Of a stretch of 64,000 bases of DNA, positions 8,665 to 19,225 are shown one piece after another. The notes below the pieces were generated by a model. That model made no database searches. It had not been told where the DNA came from and saw only the letters and a program-made list of their open reading frames with translations. Origin of the DNA: Verrucomicrobiota bacterium (GTDB lineage Bacteria; Verrucomicrobiota; Verrucomicrobiia; Opitutales; UBA953); assembly GCA_015061905.1 (NCBI GenBank), contig SUVQ01000001.1, positions 248,001 through 312,000 on the forward strand, written 5' to 3'. The position numbers were made by a program, and so were the translations under genes. Numbering within the stretch: position 1 is the stretch's first letter; each line of letters begins with the position of its first letter.

Positions 8665-11583
8665 TCAGTCCTCCTCGTCTTCGGAACCGTCAGACTCGGG
8701 ATCGTAAATGGATTTGGGAATTGCCCAAGACCAGATGCGGTGAAGTTTCGGGGCAATTTTCCATTCCGGATTTTCCAAAGTGCCGCTGATTTTTACGGGA
8801 AGTAGCTGAGTCGACGAAGAACCCCACTCCACGAATTTTCCGATGAGAGGGATTTGAGTGCCGCGCAGATTTCTGAATATTGCTTCGCCGTCGATTGAAA
8901 AATCGGCGAGAGAAAGATCCGCCTGAATGTCGATTTCTCCGCTGTCGCCGAAAATGCGCGTATCCGGCAAGTGAATCATTCCGTTATTGACGGAATAAGT
9001 TCCCTCCGCCCTATCCATCGGGAACGTCGTTAAATCTATTTTCAAAGAGGAAAGCAGTTTTGAAAATCCGCCGAAGATTTGAAGATTGAACAGATTTTCG
9101 TCTTCTACGAAAAATTTTCCATTTGCCGAAAGAGAGCGAATATCCGGGAGCGTGATTGAGCCTGCAAAAGAAGCGTTGATTACGGAAGTATCTTTGTGTT
9201 CGGAAAGTTCTTTTTCGGCGGGTGCATTTTTTTCGGTAGAAATTTCGCCTTCAAGTTTTGCAATTGTGTCGAAAAGGCGGGAACGCCGAATGTTTTCCAA
9301 TTCCAAGTCGAGCTCGACCCGAGTATTTTCCGAGCCTGCTCCGTCTTCCGGAAGTTCCACGCGGATTTTTCCGGAAACGTGTCCCTCGTCCACTTCCGCA
9401 AAAAACGGTCCGTCGACAAGCACGACGCCGTTATCGTAGAGAATTTCACCTCTGAAGCTGTCCCCTTTTATTCCGAAAACGGAAAACGAACCGGGAAGCT
9501 CGCCGTGGATTTGAACGGCGAGGCGATCCGGATAATATGCCGGGTCTCCGCTGAAATATCCGCAGACGACTCCCGTTCCCGCCTCTTCGGTTTCAATTTC
9601 GGAGAGAGCTTCCGGCAAACCTTCGCCCACGATTTGAAAAATATCTTTCGGCGGCATGGAACCGTCGAAGAGAAAACGGAAATCGCGGTAGTGATATTCC
9701 GGTTCCATTGCGTAATGCCACTGCAAATTACCGAAAGCGAAGTCTTCGCCTCTTTTAAAACGCATATCAAACGCGGCGATCAGGAGCGGATCCTCGTAGA
9801 CGCGCAGGGAAACTTCGTCAATAAGCACGCCGTTCCCGTAGCATTTTTCCCCGGCGATGGCGCCGAAAACATATTCCCAGCGTTCGCCCCAACGCCCGTA
9901 AACGTCAATATCGGCACGGGGACGCTTTTCGCTCGGAGCTTTTTTCAAATCGCGCCAAATTCTTTCCCAGAACCAGCCGAGACGCCCGTCAATATATTCC
10001 GGATCGACGGAGCCCCAAGTGCGCACGCGAAATTTTCCGTCGTCGGCAAATTCAAAAAATATGTCCGCATAGGCTGCGAAATCGGAGCCGATAGCCGTAA
10101 CTTCCGGCAATCGAATTTCCTCCGGAGAAAGCGTTCCCGCGAAACGTAAGCCGCAAAGATGAATATTTTCGAAAAACGTTTCTCCGGCAAAAAAATTAAA
10201 ATTTGTATTTTCGAAATTGAAATCCGGACCCAAAGTCAGGTTTCCGCGAAGTTGCGGATTTTCGGTAAACTTTAATGCTTTCACCTCGTCACGCAGGGCG
10301 ATTGCGCGCAAACGGGGAAATTTCCAAATTAAGTTCGGATCGGCGGAAATATCGTAAGAAAGCTCCAAAGCCGGTGTTTCCGATGCGGAAAAAAGCGTTC
10401 CCGCGCAGGCAAGCGCCGTTTTTTCCAAAGCAACATTTATTTTGAAATCGAAATTTCCCGAAAAATCAAAATTTTCCGTTGAAGCAATTTCGCCGATTAA
10501 AGCTTCTAAATTTAATTCGCCCTGCTTTAAATTCACCAAGCGAAAGCGATCCGCGCGCAAAAAAAATCGTTCGGGAATCTGAAAATTGTCAAAATTTTTC
10601 TGATACAAATTAAGTTTCGGAAGACTTGAAAAAAGGGTTACACGTTTTGCGCTTCCGAGAATTTCTTCAGTAAAAAGATTTCCCGATTCAAAACCTGCAT
10701 TTTCGGCAAAAATGCAAAGCGGAGAATCAAAAACCACGTCTCCGCTCAAAAAATCGACGGAGATTTTTTGTTCAATAGAAATGTTTTTTAAATGTATTTT
10801 TTCATTAAAATTAAATTCCCGAAAAAGAGCCGAGGCATCGAATACGAGCGAGTTTCCGGCAAAGCTCATTTCCGCCGTCAGTTCACAGGAATTGAGCAGA
10901 GAGCGCAGATTCCGAGTCCGAAAAATTTCGGATATTTCTCCCGCAAAACGCGTTATTCCGACAGTCGGTTTTTCGGAAACGGAGCTTTGAGTTTTTTTTC
11001 CGGATTCCCGGGAATCCGAAATTCTCGAAGTTTCGGAAAATATCGCCGCTTCCGGAAGTTTCCCGTAAACGACAATTTTTGCGTTCCCGACGCAAAATTC
11101 CGCGGAATCCACGCAGACGTTCCCGTCTTTCCGCCGCAATATCAGCGTTCCGTCCGAAAAAATAACATCTTCCTTCCCTGTCGGGGAATTTGAAGGCGGA
11201 CAAATAAATTGCGCGCCGTCCACGTAAACAAAGCGAGGCATCGGATTTCCGGAAATCAGCGCGTCCGGTCCCAACTTTACGGCGCAACGGCGAATTTTCA
11301 AAAATGAATCGGAATTGGTTGCTCCGACGGAAATTCCTTTCGCCGTAATCACGGTTAAATTACGCAGGCGCACATCGTCAATTGAGCAATAAACGCCTTC
11401 CGATTCCAATTTTTTCAGAAAATATTTTACTATAAAATCGGGAACGCGAACTTCGGAAACGGAAATGTAAAGCAGACCGGCTTGAACTCCCAGAAGCAAC
11501 GCCAACAAAACCCAGAGCCTTTTTGCAAGCCCTGAAATCACGCAAAAAATTTTACTTCTGACTTTATTTTCGTCCGACATCAA
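8665..11583 (-). CDS. Large AsmA-like/translocation-assembly-type periplasmic protein
   Basis: 972 aa with N-terminal TM; C-terminal YSVNNGMIHLPDTRIFGDSGEIDIQADLSLADFSIDGEAIFRNLRG resembles AsmA/DUF3971 repeats. Confidence 0.6.
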   Translation of the reverse strand: MMSDENKVRSKIFCVISGLAKRLWVLLALLLGVQAGLLYISVSEVRVPDFIVKYFLKKLESEGVYCSIDDVRLRNLTVITAKGISVGATNSDSFLKIRRCAVKLGPDALISGNPMPRFVYVDGAQFICPPSNSPTGKEDVIFSDGTLILRRKDGNVCVDSAEFCVGNAKIVVYGKLPEAAIFSETSRISDSRESGKKTQSSVSEKPTVGITRFAGEISEIFRTRNLRSLLNSCELTAEMSFAGNSLVFDASALFREFNFNEKIHLKNISIEQKISVDFLSGDVVFDSPLCIFAENAGFESGNLFTEEILGSAKRVTLFSSLPKLNLYQKNFDNFQIPERFFLRADRFRLVNLKQGELNLEALIGEIASTENFDFSGNFDFKINVALEKTALACAGTLFSASETPALELSYDISADPNLIWKFPRLRAIALRDEVKALKFTENPQLRGNLTLGPDFNFENTNFNFFAGETFFENIHLCGLRFAGTLSPEEIRLPEVTAIGSDFAAYADIFFEFADDGKFRVRTWGSVDPEYIDGRLGWFWERIWRDLKKAPSEKRPRADIDVYGRWGERWEYVFGAIAGEKCYGNGVLIDEVSLRVYEDPLLIAAFDMRFKRGEDFAFGNLQWHYAMEPEYHYRDFRFLFDGSMPPKDIFQIVGEGLPEALSEIETEEAGTGVVCGYFSGDPAYYPDRLAVQIHGELPGSFSVFGIKGDSFRGEILYDNGVVLVDGPFFAEVDEGHVSGKIRVELPEDGAGSENTRVELDLELENIRRSRLFDTIAKLEGEISTEKNAPAEKELSEHKDTSVINASFAGSITLPDIRSLSANGKFFVEDENLFNLQIFGGFSKLLSSLKIDLTTFPMDRAEGTYSVNNGMIHLPDTRIFGDSGEIDIQADLSLADFSIDGEAIFRNLRGTQIPLIGKFVEWGSSSTQLLPVKISGTLENPEWKIAPKLHRIWSWAIPKSIYDPESDGSEDEED

Positions 11584-11826
11584 TGCCTTGAGAATGAACT
11601 ATTTGCGTCCCGGAAACCACATATTTTTGAAAAAACAGAAAAGTTCTGCAAATTTAGCGTTCCCGAGGAGGAAAAAAGAGCATTATTTTTTACATTTTTT
11701 GAAAAAACATTAAAAAAACTGCCTTTTTACACAAAAACAGTATCTTTAAAAAAAAGATTTTTATAAAAAAGTTTCTTTATTTTATGCGGCTTAGAAAACT
11801 TTTTTGAAAATTTTAAAAAAAATCTA

Positions 11827-11970
11827 TTGACGTTTTAAAACATTTAATTTTTAATGCTTTCATACTTAATAAATTTTCTCTCACTTAGTGAGAGATGGGG
11901 TAATAAGCAACGAGATATAGAAAATAAAAGACCGGTCGCTTAGGGGTAGGCGACCGGTCGTCATTTTTAC
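11827..11970 (+). ncRNA. Candidate small RNA or leader transcript with promoter-like element and strong terminator-like hairpin
   Basis: TTGACG (11827) with AT-rich -10-like region, hairpin TCTCTCACT-T-AGTGAGAGA (11877-11895), hairpin GACCGGTCGC-N10-GCGACCGGTC (11930-11959) followed by gtcattttt; no convincing ORF. Confidence 0.45.
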
Positions 11971-12033
11971 ACATAAAGACTATGTGTTTTTTTGATTTTC
12001 CTTCTTCGAAAAGCAACTCATAATCGGGGCGTT

Positions 12034-12504
12034 ATGTTGAGAATCGGACGCCTTACCATCAGCAATCGAACCGTTTCCGGGCAATCCCCGGACTTGAGCG
12101 GTATTGAAATTGAAAAGCAGCTCGTGGAATTACTCGGCGAAGACATCAAATTTGTTACGCGCATCGTCGGGCATGACCGCAATCGTATCGCGGATGCCAT
12201 TCGTTCCCTTGTTGACGACGAAGGTTGCACACTTGTTCTCACCGCAGGCGGAACCGGTCCGCTTCGGCGCGATGTAACGCCGGAAGCGACTCGCCTCGTC
12301 ATCGAAAAGGAATTGCCGGGTTTCGGTGAAATTCTTCGCATGAAATATTACGAAACGACGAAAACGGCGGTTTTGCTTCGCGTAACGGCGGGGATTCGGA
12401 GCCACGCACTTATCGTAAATTTACCGGGAACGCCTGACGGAATCCGTTCTTCCCTGGAAATTCTCGGACCGGCGATCTACGAGTGTGTCGTTCACATTCG
12501 ATAA
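12034..12504 (+). CDS. MogA/MoaB-family molybdenum cofactor biosynthesis protein
   Basis: LRIGRLTISNRTVSG..LVLTAGGTGPLRRDVTPEATRLVIEKELPGFGEILR..LPGTPDGIRSSLE. Confidence 0.9.
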   Translation: MLRIGRLTISNRTVSGQSPDLSGIEIEKQLVELLGEDIKFVTRIVGHDRNRIADAIRSLVDDEGCTLVLTAGGTGPLRRDVTPEATRLVIEKELPGFGEILRMKYYETTKTAVLLRVTAGIRSHALIVNLPGTPDGIRSSLEILGPAIYECVVHIR

Positions 12505-12539
12505 ACGGGAACGTTGCGGAATTTATCGAAAAAAAAAAA

Positions 12540-13505
12540 ATGCAAAAATCCCGCGCGATTCTTTTATTAAATCTCGGTTCTCCCGATGCTCCGACCGTTC
12601 CCGCCGTTCGCAAATATTTGCGGGAATTTCTCGGAGACAGGCACGTTATTTCTCTTCCGTGGATTTTTAGAAAAATTTTACTGGAATGTTTTATTTTACC
12701 GCGGCGTCCGAAAAAATCCGCCGCTCTTTACAAGCGTATTTGGACGTCGAGCGGTTCGCCGCTTATCCGTGAAACGGAAAAACTGCGGGAACGCCTTGCA
12801 GAAAAGCTTTGCGGAAGAGCGAAGGTTTTTTGCGCGATGCGCTACGGAAATCCGGGTGTCAAAAATGTTCTTCAAAAGATAAAAAGCGAAGGTATTTCTG
12901 AAGTTTTTATAATTCCGCTCTATCCGCAATGTGCGGAATCTTCATGGATTACGGCGGCGGAACACGCGAAAAAAATTTTTGAAAAAAATGCTCCGGAAAT
13001 AAGTATCCGCTTTGCAAAACCTTATTATGCGGAACCGGAATTTATCAAGGCACTTGCAGAAGTTTCCGGAAGATTTATTGCCGAAAAGCATTTTGACAAG
13101 CTTTTGATTTCGTTTCACGGCGTTCCCGTTAAAACATCTTTGGCGCAAAGCTACAAAAAGGAATGCGAAACGACGGGAACGTTACTTGCGAAAGCCTTGA
13201 ATTTATCTGAAAACCGTTGGGAAGTAGCCTTTCAATCGCATTTCGGAAAAGGAAAATGGTTGGAACCTTCAACCGAAAGCCGATTGGAAAATTTACCTCA
13301 GGAAAATGTAAAAAATCTTGCAGTTATTGCGCCCGGATTTTCCGCGGATTGCCTCGAAACGCTCGATGAACTTGCGATTCGCGGCAAAGAAAAATTTATC
13401 AAATCCGGCGGGAACGCATTTTTTACAATTCCCTGCTTAAATGATTCCGAGAGTTTTGTTAAATTTTTGTCCGAGCTTTTTATTCGAAATTTTCCGGATA
13501 TTTAA
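12540..13505 (+). CDS. hemH: Ferrochelatase
   Basis: LLLNLGSPDAPTVPAVRKYLREFLGDRHVI; LLISFHGVPVKTS; PGFSADCLETLDE. Confidence 0.93.
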   Translation: MQKSRAILLLNLGSPDAPTVPAVRKYLREFLGDRHVISLPWIFRKILLECFILPRRPKKSAALYKRIWTSSGSPLIRETEKLRERLAEKLCGRAKVFCAMRYGNPGVKNVLQKIKSEGISEVFIIPLYPQCAESSWITAAEHAKKIFEKNAPEISIRFAKPYYAEPEFIKALAEVSGRFIAEKHFDKLLISFHGVPVKTSLAQSYKKECETTGTLLAKALNLSENRWEVAFQSHFGKGKWLEPSTESRLENLPQENVKNLAVIAPGFSADCLETLDELAIRGKEKFIKSGGNAFFTIPCLNDSESFVKFLSELFIRNFPDI

Positions 13506-13629
13506 ATAACGGAAAGTTCCTCTGTTTAGTTCCTCCGTTTTTTAATTAAAAACCCGAATTTTTATTTCGCAAAAAACCGCGGGTTTAGTTATCAATCGGA
13601 AATTAACTTATTTCAGAGACTTTTTGTAA

Positions 13630-14934
13630 ATGAGCGCAGGAAATATCGAATCGGCAAAAATCATTATCGACGGCAAAGAATATCTTGCTCCCGTTTTTTG
13701 CGGAAGTGAAGGTGAACGCGCCATTGACATGATGAAATTTCGCGCTCAAACGGGCTACATAACTTACGACGACGGCTACGGGAACACAGGCTCCTGCACC
13801 AGCGGAATTACGTTTATTGACGGCGAAAAAGGAATTTTGCGTTACCGCGGCTACCCGATTGAAGAACTCGCCGCCCGCTCAAATTTTATTGAAAGCGCGT
13901 ATCTTGTAATTTACGGACGTTTACCCAATTCGAAGGAACTTGAAGATTTTCGAAATAATATCTTAGTAAACGCAGGGATTCACGAAGGTTTGAGAAATTC
14001 TTTTGCAGGATTTCCGCCTTCCGCACACCCGATGGCAGTGCTTTCGGCGATGCTTAATGCTCTCGGTTGTTATCATCCTGAGTTGTCTTCGAATAACCGG
14101 AAGCAGGACTTGGAAAATTTTGACAAAACGGCAACGGTTTTGATTTCCAAAGTCCGTGCGCTGGCTGCAATGTCTTACCGTTTCCGCCAAGGCTTTCCGG
14201 TAATTTACCCGAAGCGCGGCTACAATTACTGCGAAAACTTTTTACACATGATGTTTTCCATGCCCGGAGAGGACACGCAAGTTCATCCGGACATCGCAAA
14301 AGTTCTCGATATTTTGCTGTTACTACACTTGGATCATGAGCAAAATTGCTCAACTTCCACGGTGCGTATGGTCGGGAGCGGCGGCGCGAACCTTTTTGCT
14401 TCGGTTTCCGCCGGTGTTTGTGCGCTTTGGGGTCCGATGCACGGCGGCGCAAATCAGGCAGTGATTGAAATGCTCACGGAAATTGAAGCAACCGGCGATG
14501 ACGGCTCGAAATTTGTTCAACGGGCAAAAACCGGCGAAGTGCGCCTGATGGGATTCGGACATCGCGTTTACAAAAATTACGATCCTCGGGCAAAAATTTT
14601 GCGGGAACAGTGCCACAAAGTTGTCGATACGCTCGGCGCAGGCGATCCGCTTTTGAAAATAGCTCACCGTTTGGAAGATATCGCGCTCAATGACGAATAC
14701 TTCCAAAAAAGAAATCTCTATCCGAATGTCGATTTTTACAGCGGCATCATTCTTCGTGCCTTGGGAATTCCTTTAAACATGTTCCCGGTCATTTTTGCAA
14801 TGGGACGCATGCCGGGTTGGATTGCTCAATGGCATGAAATGGCATCGAGACCAGGCGGAAAAATTCATCGCCCGCGTCAGATTTACACCGGAGAATGCAT
14901 AAAAAAATTTGTTCCGCTCATGGAACGCGAATAA
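13630..14934 (+). CDS. gltA: Citrate synthase
   Basis: 434 aa; [71 protein letters not shown]. Confidence 0.96.
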   Translation: MSAGNIESAKIIIDGKEYLAPVFCGSEGERAIDMMKFRAQTGYITYDDGYGNTGSCTSGITFIDGEKGILRYRGYPIEELAARSNFIESAYLVIYGRLPNSKELEDFRNNILVNAGIHEGLRNSFAGFPPSAHPMAVLSAMLNALGCYHPELSSNNRKQDLENFDKTATVLISKVRALAAMSYRFRQGFPVIYPKRGYNYCENFLHMMFSMPGEDTQVHPDIAKVLDILLLLHLDHEQNCSTSTVRMVGSGGANLFASVSAGVCALWGPMHGGANQAVIEMLTEIEATGDDGSKFVQRAKTGEVRLMGFGHRVYKNYDPRAKILREQCHKVVDTLGAGDPLLKIAHRLEDIALNDEYFQKRNLYPNVDFYSGIILRALGIPLNMFPVIFAMGRMPGWIAQWHEMASRPGGKIHRPRQIYTGECIKKFVPLMERE

Positions 14935-14956
14935 TACGGGAACGCCGAAACAACGC

Positions 14957-14995
14957 AAAAAGCACGGAAAGATTAAAAAACTCCGTGCTTTTTTT
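14957..14995 (+). terminator. Rho-independent terminator after gltA
   Basis: AAAAAGCACGGA...TCCGTGCTTTTTTT. Confidence 0.85.
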
Positions 14996-15034
14996 CTCGC
15001 ATAATTTAGCTGAATGGAAACAATTGGAGGGGTT

Positions 15035-15385
15035 ATGAATGAACTCAGTTTCAGCGATCAGGCAATGACGGAGCTCAACAAACTTTCGGCTCTCGAACAA
15101 ATGCCTCTAATTGATGCACTCAGCACCGTAACCTCTGAAGAACTCAAAAAAAATAAGAGCAAATACGGAGCTTTTTCTCGCGGAGGAAAAACATATTACC
15201 GCCTGCGGGAAGGGGATTTGCGCATTTATTTTACCGAAAGCAAAGGAGCTATTTTCTGCAGCCATATCCTTTATAAGCACAGCATCACCGACTTTGCTTT
15301 CCGTTCCAAATTGCCTGTAAAGGAAGAGCACCTTATCGAACAGGATAAGAACTTTTGGGAATATCTCGATTCTTTGAGTAAATAA
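15035..15385 (+). CDS. RelE/ParE-like small protein
   Basis: MNELSFSDQAMTELNKLSALEQMPLIDALS..GGKTYYRLREGDLRIYFTESKGAIFCSHILYKHSITDFAFR resembles the RelE fold; no antitoxin partner adjacent. Confidence 0.5.
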   Translation: MNELSFSDQAMTELNKLSALEQMPLIDALSTVTSEELKKNKSKYGAFSRGGKTYYRLREGDLRIYFTESKGAIFCSHILYKHSITDFAFRSKLPVKEEHLIEQDKNFWEYLDSLSK

Positions 15386-15424
15386 TTTTTTTTACTACGC
15401 TCACAGCCCCACCCTGTCAAAAAA

Positions 15425-16345
15425 ATGGACGAAAATACCCAAGAAGAAAAGAAACCCGTAAAATACGGGAATGTCCGTGATGCGGCACGCATTTACCTTT
15501 TGCCGAATTTTTTTACGGCGGGAAATATGTGTTGCGGTTTTTTCTCTTTGTGTAAATGCATTGAAGCAAACCACACACCGGACATCGCCGCCGCAAACGA
15601 GCTTTACATGATGGCGGTTTATCTGATTTTCGGAGCCTGTATTTTCGACCTTTTTGACGGGCGTATGGCGCGTATGTTTAAAAAAGAATCCATGTTCGGG
15701 GCGGAATTTGATTCCATTGCCGACACGGTTTCTTTCGGTGTCGCTCCGGCGTTTTTGGTTTACTTCCTGATTTTCGACCCGACTCGGGCAAATTCCTTTG
15801 ACTGGGTAAACAACTTCATAGCAAGCACCGGTGCGATCATCGGATTTATCTATCTGCTCTGCGCCGGGATTCGATTGGCAAAATTCAACGTGCTAACCAA
15901 TCCCCTGATTCCCGGGAACGAAAAGAAAAGCCCCGCGTCGGACTTTATGGGGATCCCCTCGCCGGTAGCTGCCGCCATTACGGCTTCCTTCGTCTTGTTG
16001 CTGACTCATCTGAACTCGGACGAAAGTGCCGTCGAAGCAACATCTACGCTGAAAACATGGCTCCCGATCATCCTCTTGCCGACAATGTTGCTTGTTTCCG
16101 TCTTAATGGTAACAAACATTCCCTACCCGACGTTTAAGCACATCGACTGGAACAGTAAGGCAAAAGCTCAAGCATTCATTTTTATCATTCTGTTTATTAT
16201 CGTCGCGGCAAAATTCCACATTTTTGCAATTCCCGCAGCACTGTTAATTTACGTTTTTTACGGCTTAATTCGCGCCTTAAAAATGAAAATTAAGAAAGCA
16301 AAATCCGGGAACGTATCTGAAAACGATGTTGAAGAAACCTTCTAA
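15425..16345 (+). CDS. pssA: CDP-diacylglycerol--serine O-phosphatidyltransferase
   Basis: CDP-alcohol phosphatidyltransferase motif IFDLFDGRMARMFKKESMFGAEFDSIADTVSFGVAPA. Confidence 0.93.
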   Translation: MDENTQEEKKPVKYGNVRDAARIYLLPNFFTAGNMCCGFFSLCKCIEANHTPDIAAANELYMMAVYLIFGACIFDLFDGRMARMFKKESMFGAEFDSIADTVSFGVAPAFLVYFLIFDPTRANSFDWVNNFIASTGAIIGFIYLLCAGIRLAKFNVLTNPLIPGNEKKSPASDFMGIPSPVAAAITASFVLLLTHLNSDESAVEATSTLKTWLPIILLPTMLLVSVLMVTNIPYPTFKHIDWNSKAKAQAFIFIILFIIVAAKFHIFAIPAALLIYVFYGLIRALKMKIKKAKSGNVSENDVEETF

Positions 16346-16610
16346 CAGCCTGTTAATAAATAGAGGATAAATTTGTTAAGGATTTATTCAGTTGATTACG
16401 GGAACGCAATTGACGTTCTTATTATCAAAATGAATTACCCGCAAAAAGGCTTTAAATAAAAGGTTTCACCAAGTTACGCACATTTTTAACAGCCTTAATT
16501 ATTACGAAGATATTTAAAGAAAAGAGAAAAAATAAAATATCAACAAACAACATCTTTTTGTGAAAAACATAGTGTTGCGTCAGTAGCTCGAATTAAAGAT
16601 TCTATTCACC

Positions 16611-17735
16611 ATGAAATTTAAAATTAACCGCGAATTTTTTGCCGCAGGATTAAGCCAAGTCGTCAATATTGTAAGCAATCGCCCTACTCTTCCCGTTTTT
16701 AGCAACGTTTTGATTGAAGCGGAAGAAGGTAAGGTGCGTTTGACGACAACCAATCTCGAAATCGGTATTCTTTGCTTAGTTAAGGCGGAAGTCATCGTTC
16801 CCGGAAGCATTACTTTGCCGGTGAAAAAGTTGAAAGATATCGTCAGCGGTTTGATGGGAAGCGAAATCAGCTTCGAACTTGTTTCGGGAACGAAGGTTAA
16901 AATTACTTCCGGAAGCTCGGATGCTGTGATGACCGGTATTGAAACGGAGCAGTTCCCGCCCTTACCCGTCGTGAGCAATGAAAATCTTTTCGAAGTTGAA
17001 CAAAGTGATTTGTCGACAATGATAAAGAGCGTTTCCTATGCTCAATCAACGGACGAAAATCGCTACGTGCTTAACGGAGTTTTCTTTAATTTTTCGGACG
17101 AAGGCTTGGTGTTAGTGGCAACGGACGGGCGTCGCCTTGCAACTTGTGAGCGCAAAGTTCCCGTCAGCGAAAATAAACTGACACCGTTTATTCTTCCCGC
17201 CAAAACGGTGAATGAGCTTCAAAAACAGCTCGGCAACAAGGGAAAAGTTGCGATCGGTTTGAGTGAGCGTCAGGTGATGTTTGAAGTCGATATTGACGAA
17301 AAAGCCGATAACGGTCTCTGCGATAAAATCAAAATTGTTTCCAAAGTGGTTGAAGGAAACTATCCGCAATACAAGCAGGTGATTCCGAAGGATTCCGGAA
17401 ATCGTATCGAAATCGAAAGAGACATGTTCCTGCGCTCTGTCGATTTTGCCGCAAAAGTTACTACGGATAAAAATAATTCCGTTCACTTAAATATTTCTCA
17501 AAATTCCGTCGAAGTCGCCGCTAACGGAGGGGAAAATGAAGCAAGCAACAAAATAGCTGTTCAATATGAAGGCACGGATATGAAAATCGCGTTTAATCCG
17601 CAATTTTTATCGGATCCTCTCAAAGCTTTGACTCAGAATGTTGTTGTTTTTGAATTTAAAGACGAACTCAGTCCGGGAGTCATCAAGACGAAAGATGAGG
17701 GTTTCCTCTGTGTGATTATGCCTCAGCGCAAGTAA
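16611..17735 (+). CDS. dnaN: DNA polymerase III beta subunit (sliding clamp)
   Basis: 374 aa; RPTLPVFSNVLIEAEEGKVRLTTTNLEIGI..LVATDGRRLATCE..C-terminal VIMPQR. Confidence 0.95.
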   Translation: MKFKINREFFAAGLSQVVNIVSNRPTLPVFSNVLIEAEEGKVRLTTTNLEIGILCLVKAEVIVPGSITLPVKKLKDIVSGLMGSEISFELVSGTKVKITSGSSDAVMTGIETEQFPPLPVVSNENLFEVEQSDLSTMIKSVSYAQSTDENRYVLNGVFFNFSDEGLVLVATDGRRLATCERKVPVSENKLTPFILPAKTVNELQKQLGNKGKVAIGLSERQVMFEVDIDEKADNGLCDKIKIVSKVVEGNYPQYKQVIPKDSGNRIEIERDMFLRSVDFAAKVTTDKNNSVHLNISQNSVEVAANGGENEASNKIAVQYEGTDMKIAFNPQFLSDPLKALTQNVVVFEFKDELSPGVIKTKDEGFLCVIMPQRK

Positions 17736-17757
17736 GCACAATAAAGCTGTTTTAAAT

Positions 17758-17796
17758 AAAAAGAAGTCGCAAAATGTCGGCTTCTTTTTTTTTTGT
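17758..17796 (+). terminator. Terminator after dnaN
   Basis: AAGAAGtCG..CGgCTTCTTTTTTTTTT. Confidence 0.7.
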
Positions 17797-17868
17797 GTTT
17801 TATAAAAACGGAAAGTCTCAATACTTGCGAATTGCGTGGGCTATGTGATTTAATTGCAGACGCTTTCT

Positions 17869-19224
17869 ATGAATGATTTTTCAACTATTGCTGCACTTGC
17901 TACGCCGGTCGGATCATCGGCACTTGCTCTCATTCGTGTGAGCGGGAATCTCGCCGTCCGGATTGTCGAATCGGCTTTTGAAAATCATGAAATAATATCC
18001 CGCAAGGCTTATTTCGGAAGATATAAAAGTTGTAAAGGAAAAATCCTTGATGAGTGTGTGTGGACTCTGTTTCCGAAGCCGGGATCGTATACCGGCGAGG
18101 ATTTATTGGAAATTTCATGCCACGGAAATCCTTTTATTGTTAATAGAATTTTAGAAGATCTTTTTCGTCGGGGATGTTGCCCTGCTCGACCCGGAGAGTT
18201 TACAAAAAGAGCCTTTCTTAACGGTAAGATGGATTTGACTCAAGCGGAAGCTGTTGCCGAAATTATTTCCGCACAATCCGAAAGATCCTTTGAGGCTGCG
18301 AGAAAATTACTCTCCGGAGAACTTGGAAAAAGAATTTTCACCTGGAATGAAGAAATACTGATGCTTCTTGCAGAGACGGAAACGCAGATCGATTTTTCAG
18401 AAGAAGAAGTTCCCGAAATAGACTCGGAATATTTCAAAAAAAGAGTGGGAGACTTAATTTTAAGCCTTAGAGAGACTAAGGCAACGGCACGGTATTCTTC
18501 ACGGGTTTATGAAGGAATTAATGTTGTTATTTTCGGTGCTCCGAATGCCGGTAAATCGTCGTTGATGAATGCTTTAATCGGAAGCGAAAGAGCTTTGGTC
18601 AGTGATGAGGCGGGAACGACAAGAGATTTTATTTCCGAGAATATTTTAATCGGAGAAAATTGTATAAGAATTGTGGATACGGCGGGGATTCGTGATGATG
18701 CCGTTTCGAAAGTCGAGAAATCCGGTATCGAGAAAACTTTAGACTGTATTTCCGGAGCTGATTTCCTGGTATTTGTCGTCGATGCCTCCTCTCCCCCGCC
18801 CTCTCTTTCTAAAGAAATTTTAGAAAAAATAAATCCGGAAAATACCTGTATTCTTTTTAATAAGGCGGATAAACCTCAGGCATTTGATAAAAACGGTTTT
18901 TTGCCGGAGATAGATAATATGTCGATCTCGCTTCTGAGAAAAGATTCCGGAGAAGCTATAAAAGATTTCTTAGCTGAAATATTCAGGAAAAAAAATGTCG
19001 TTCCCGACGGGAACGTATTAATTGTTTCTACTCGCCACGCAGAGGCTATAAGCCGTGCCGAAAATCAACTTATGGAGGCTTCCGAAATCATAGGAAATTT
19101 ACCCGTTGAATTTGTTTCGGCAAAACTTAGAGCGGCATTGGAGGAATTGTCTGAAATATTAGGGCAATTTGATAATGAAAAGGTGTTAGATAAAATATTT
19201 TCTTCTTTTTGCATCGGAAAATAG
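17869..19224 (+). CDS. mnmE: tRNA modification GTPase MnmE (TrmE)
   Basis: DFSTIAALATPVGSSALALIRVSG; GAPNAGKSSLMNALIG; C-terminal FCIGK. Confidence 0.96.
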   Translation: MNDFSTIAALATPVGSSALALIRVSGNLAVRIVESAFENHEIISRKAYFGRYKSCKGKILDECVWTLFPKPGSYTGEDLLEISCHGNPFIVNRILEDLFRRGCCPARPGEFTKRAFLNGKMDLTQAEAVAEIISAQSERSFEAARKLLSGELGKRIFTWNEEILMLLAETETQIDFSEEEVPEIDSEYFKKRVGDLILSLRETKATARYSSRVYEGINVVIFGAPNAGKSSLMNALIGSERALVSDEAGTTRDFISENILIGENCIRIVDTAGIRDDAVSKVEKSGIEKTLDCISGADFLVFVVDASSPPPSLSKEILEKINPENTCILFNKADKPQAFDKNGFLPEIDNMSISLLRKDSGEAIKDFLAEIFRKKNVVPDGNVLIVSTRHAEAISRAENQLMEASEIIGNLPVEFVSAKLRAALEELSEILGQFDNEKVLDKIFSSFCIGK

Positions 19225-19225
19225 C

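Noticed and set aside
11584-12033. AT-rich divergent gap as oriC
   Set aside because: Genes switch strand here, but I find no exact TTATNCACA boxes, only weak TTTTACACA-like strings; the cluster at 8360-8531 is much stronger.
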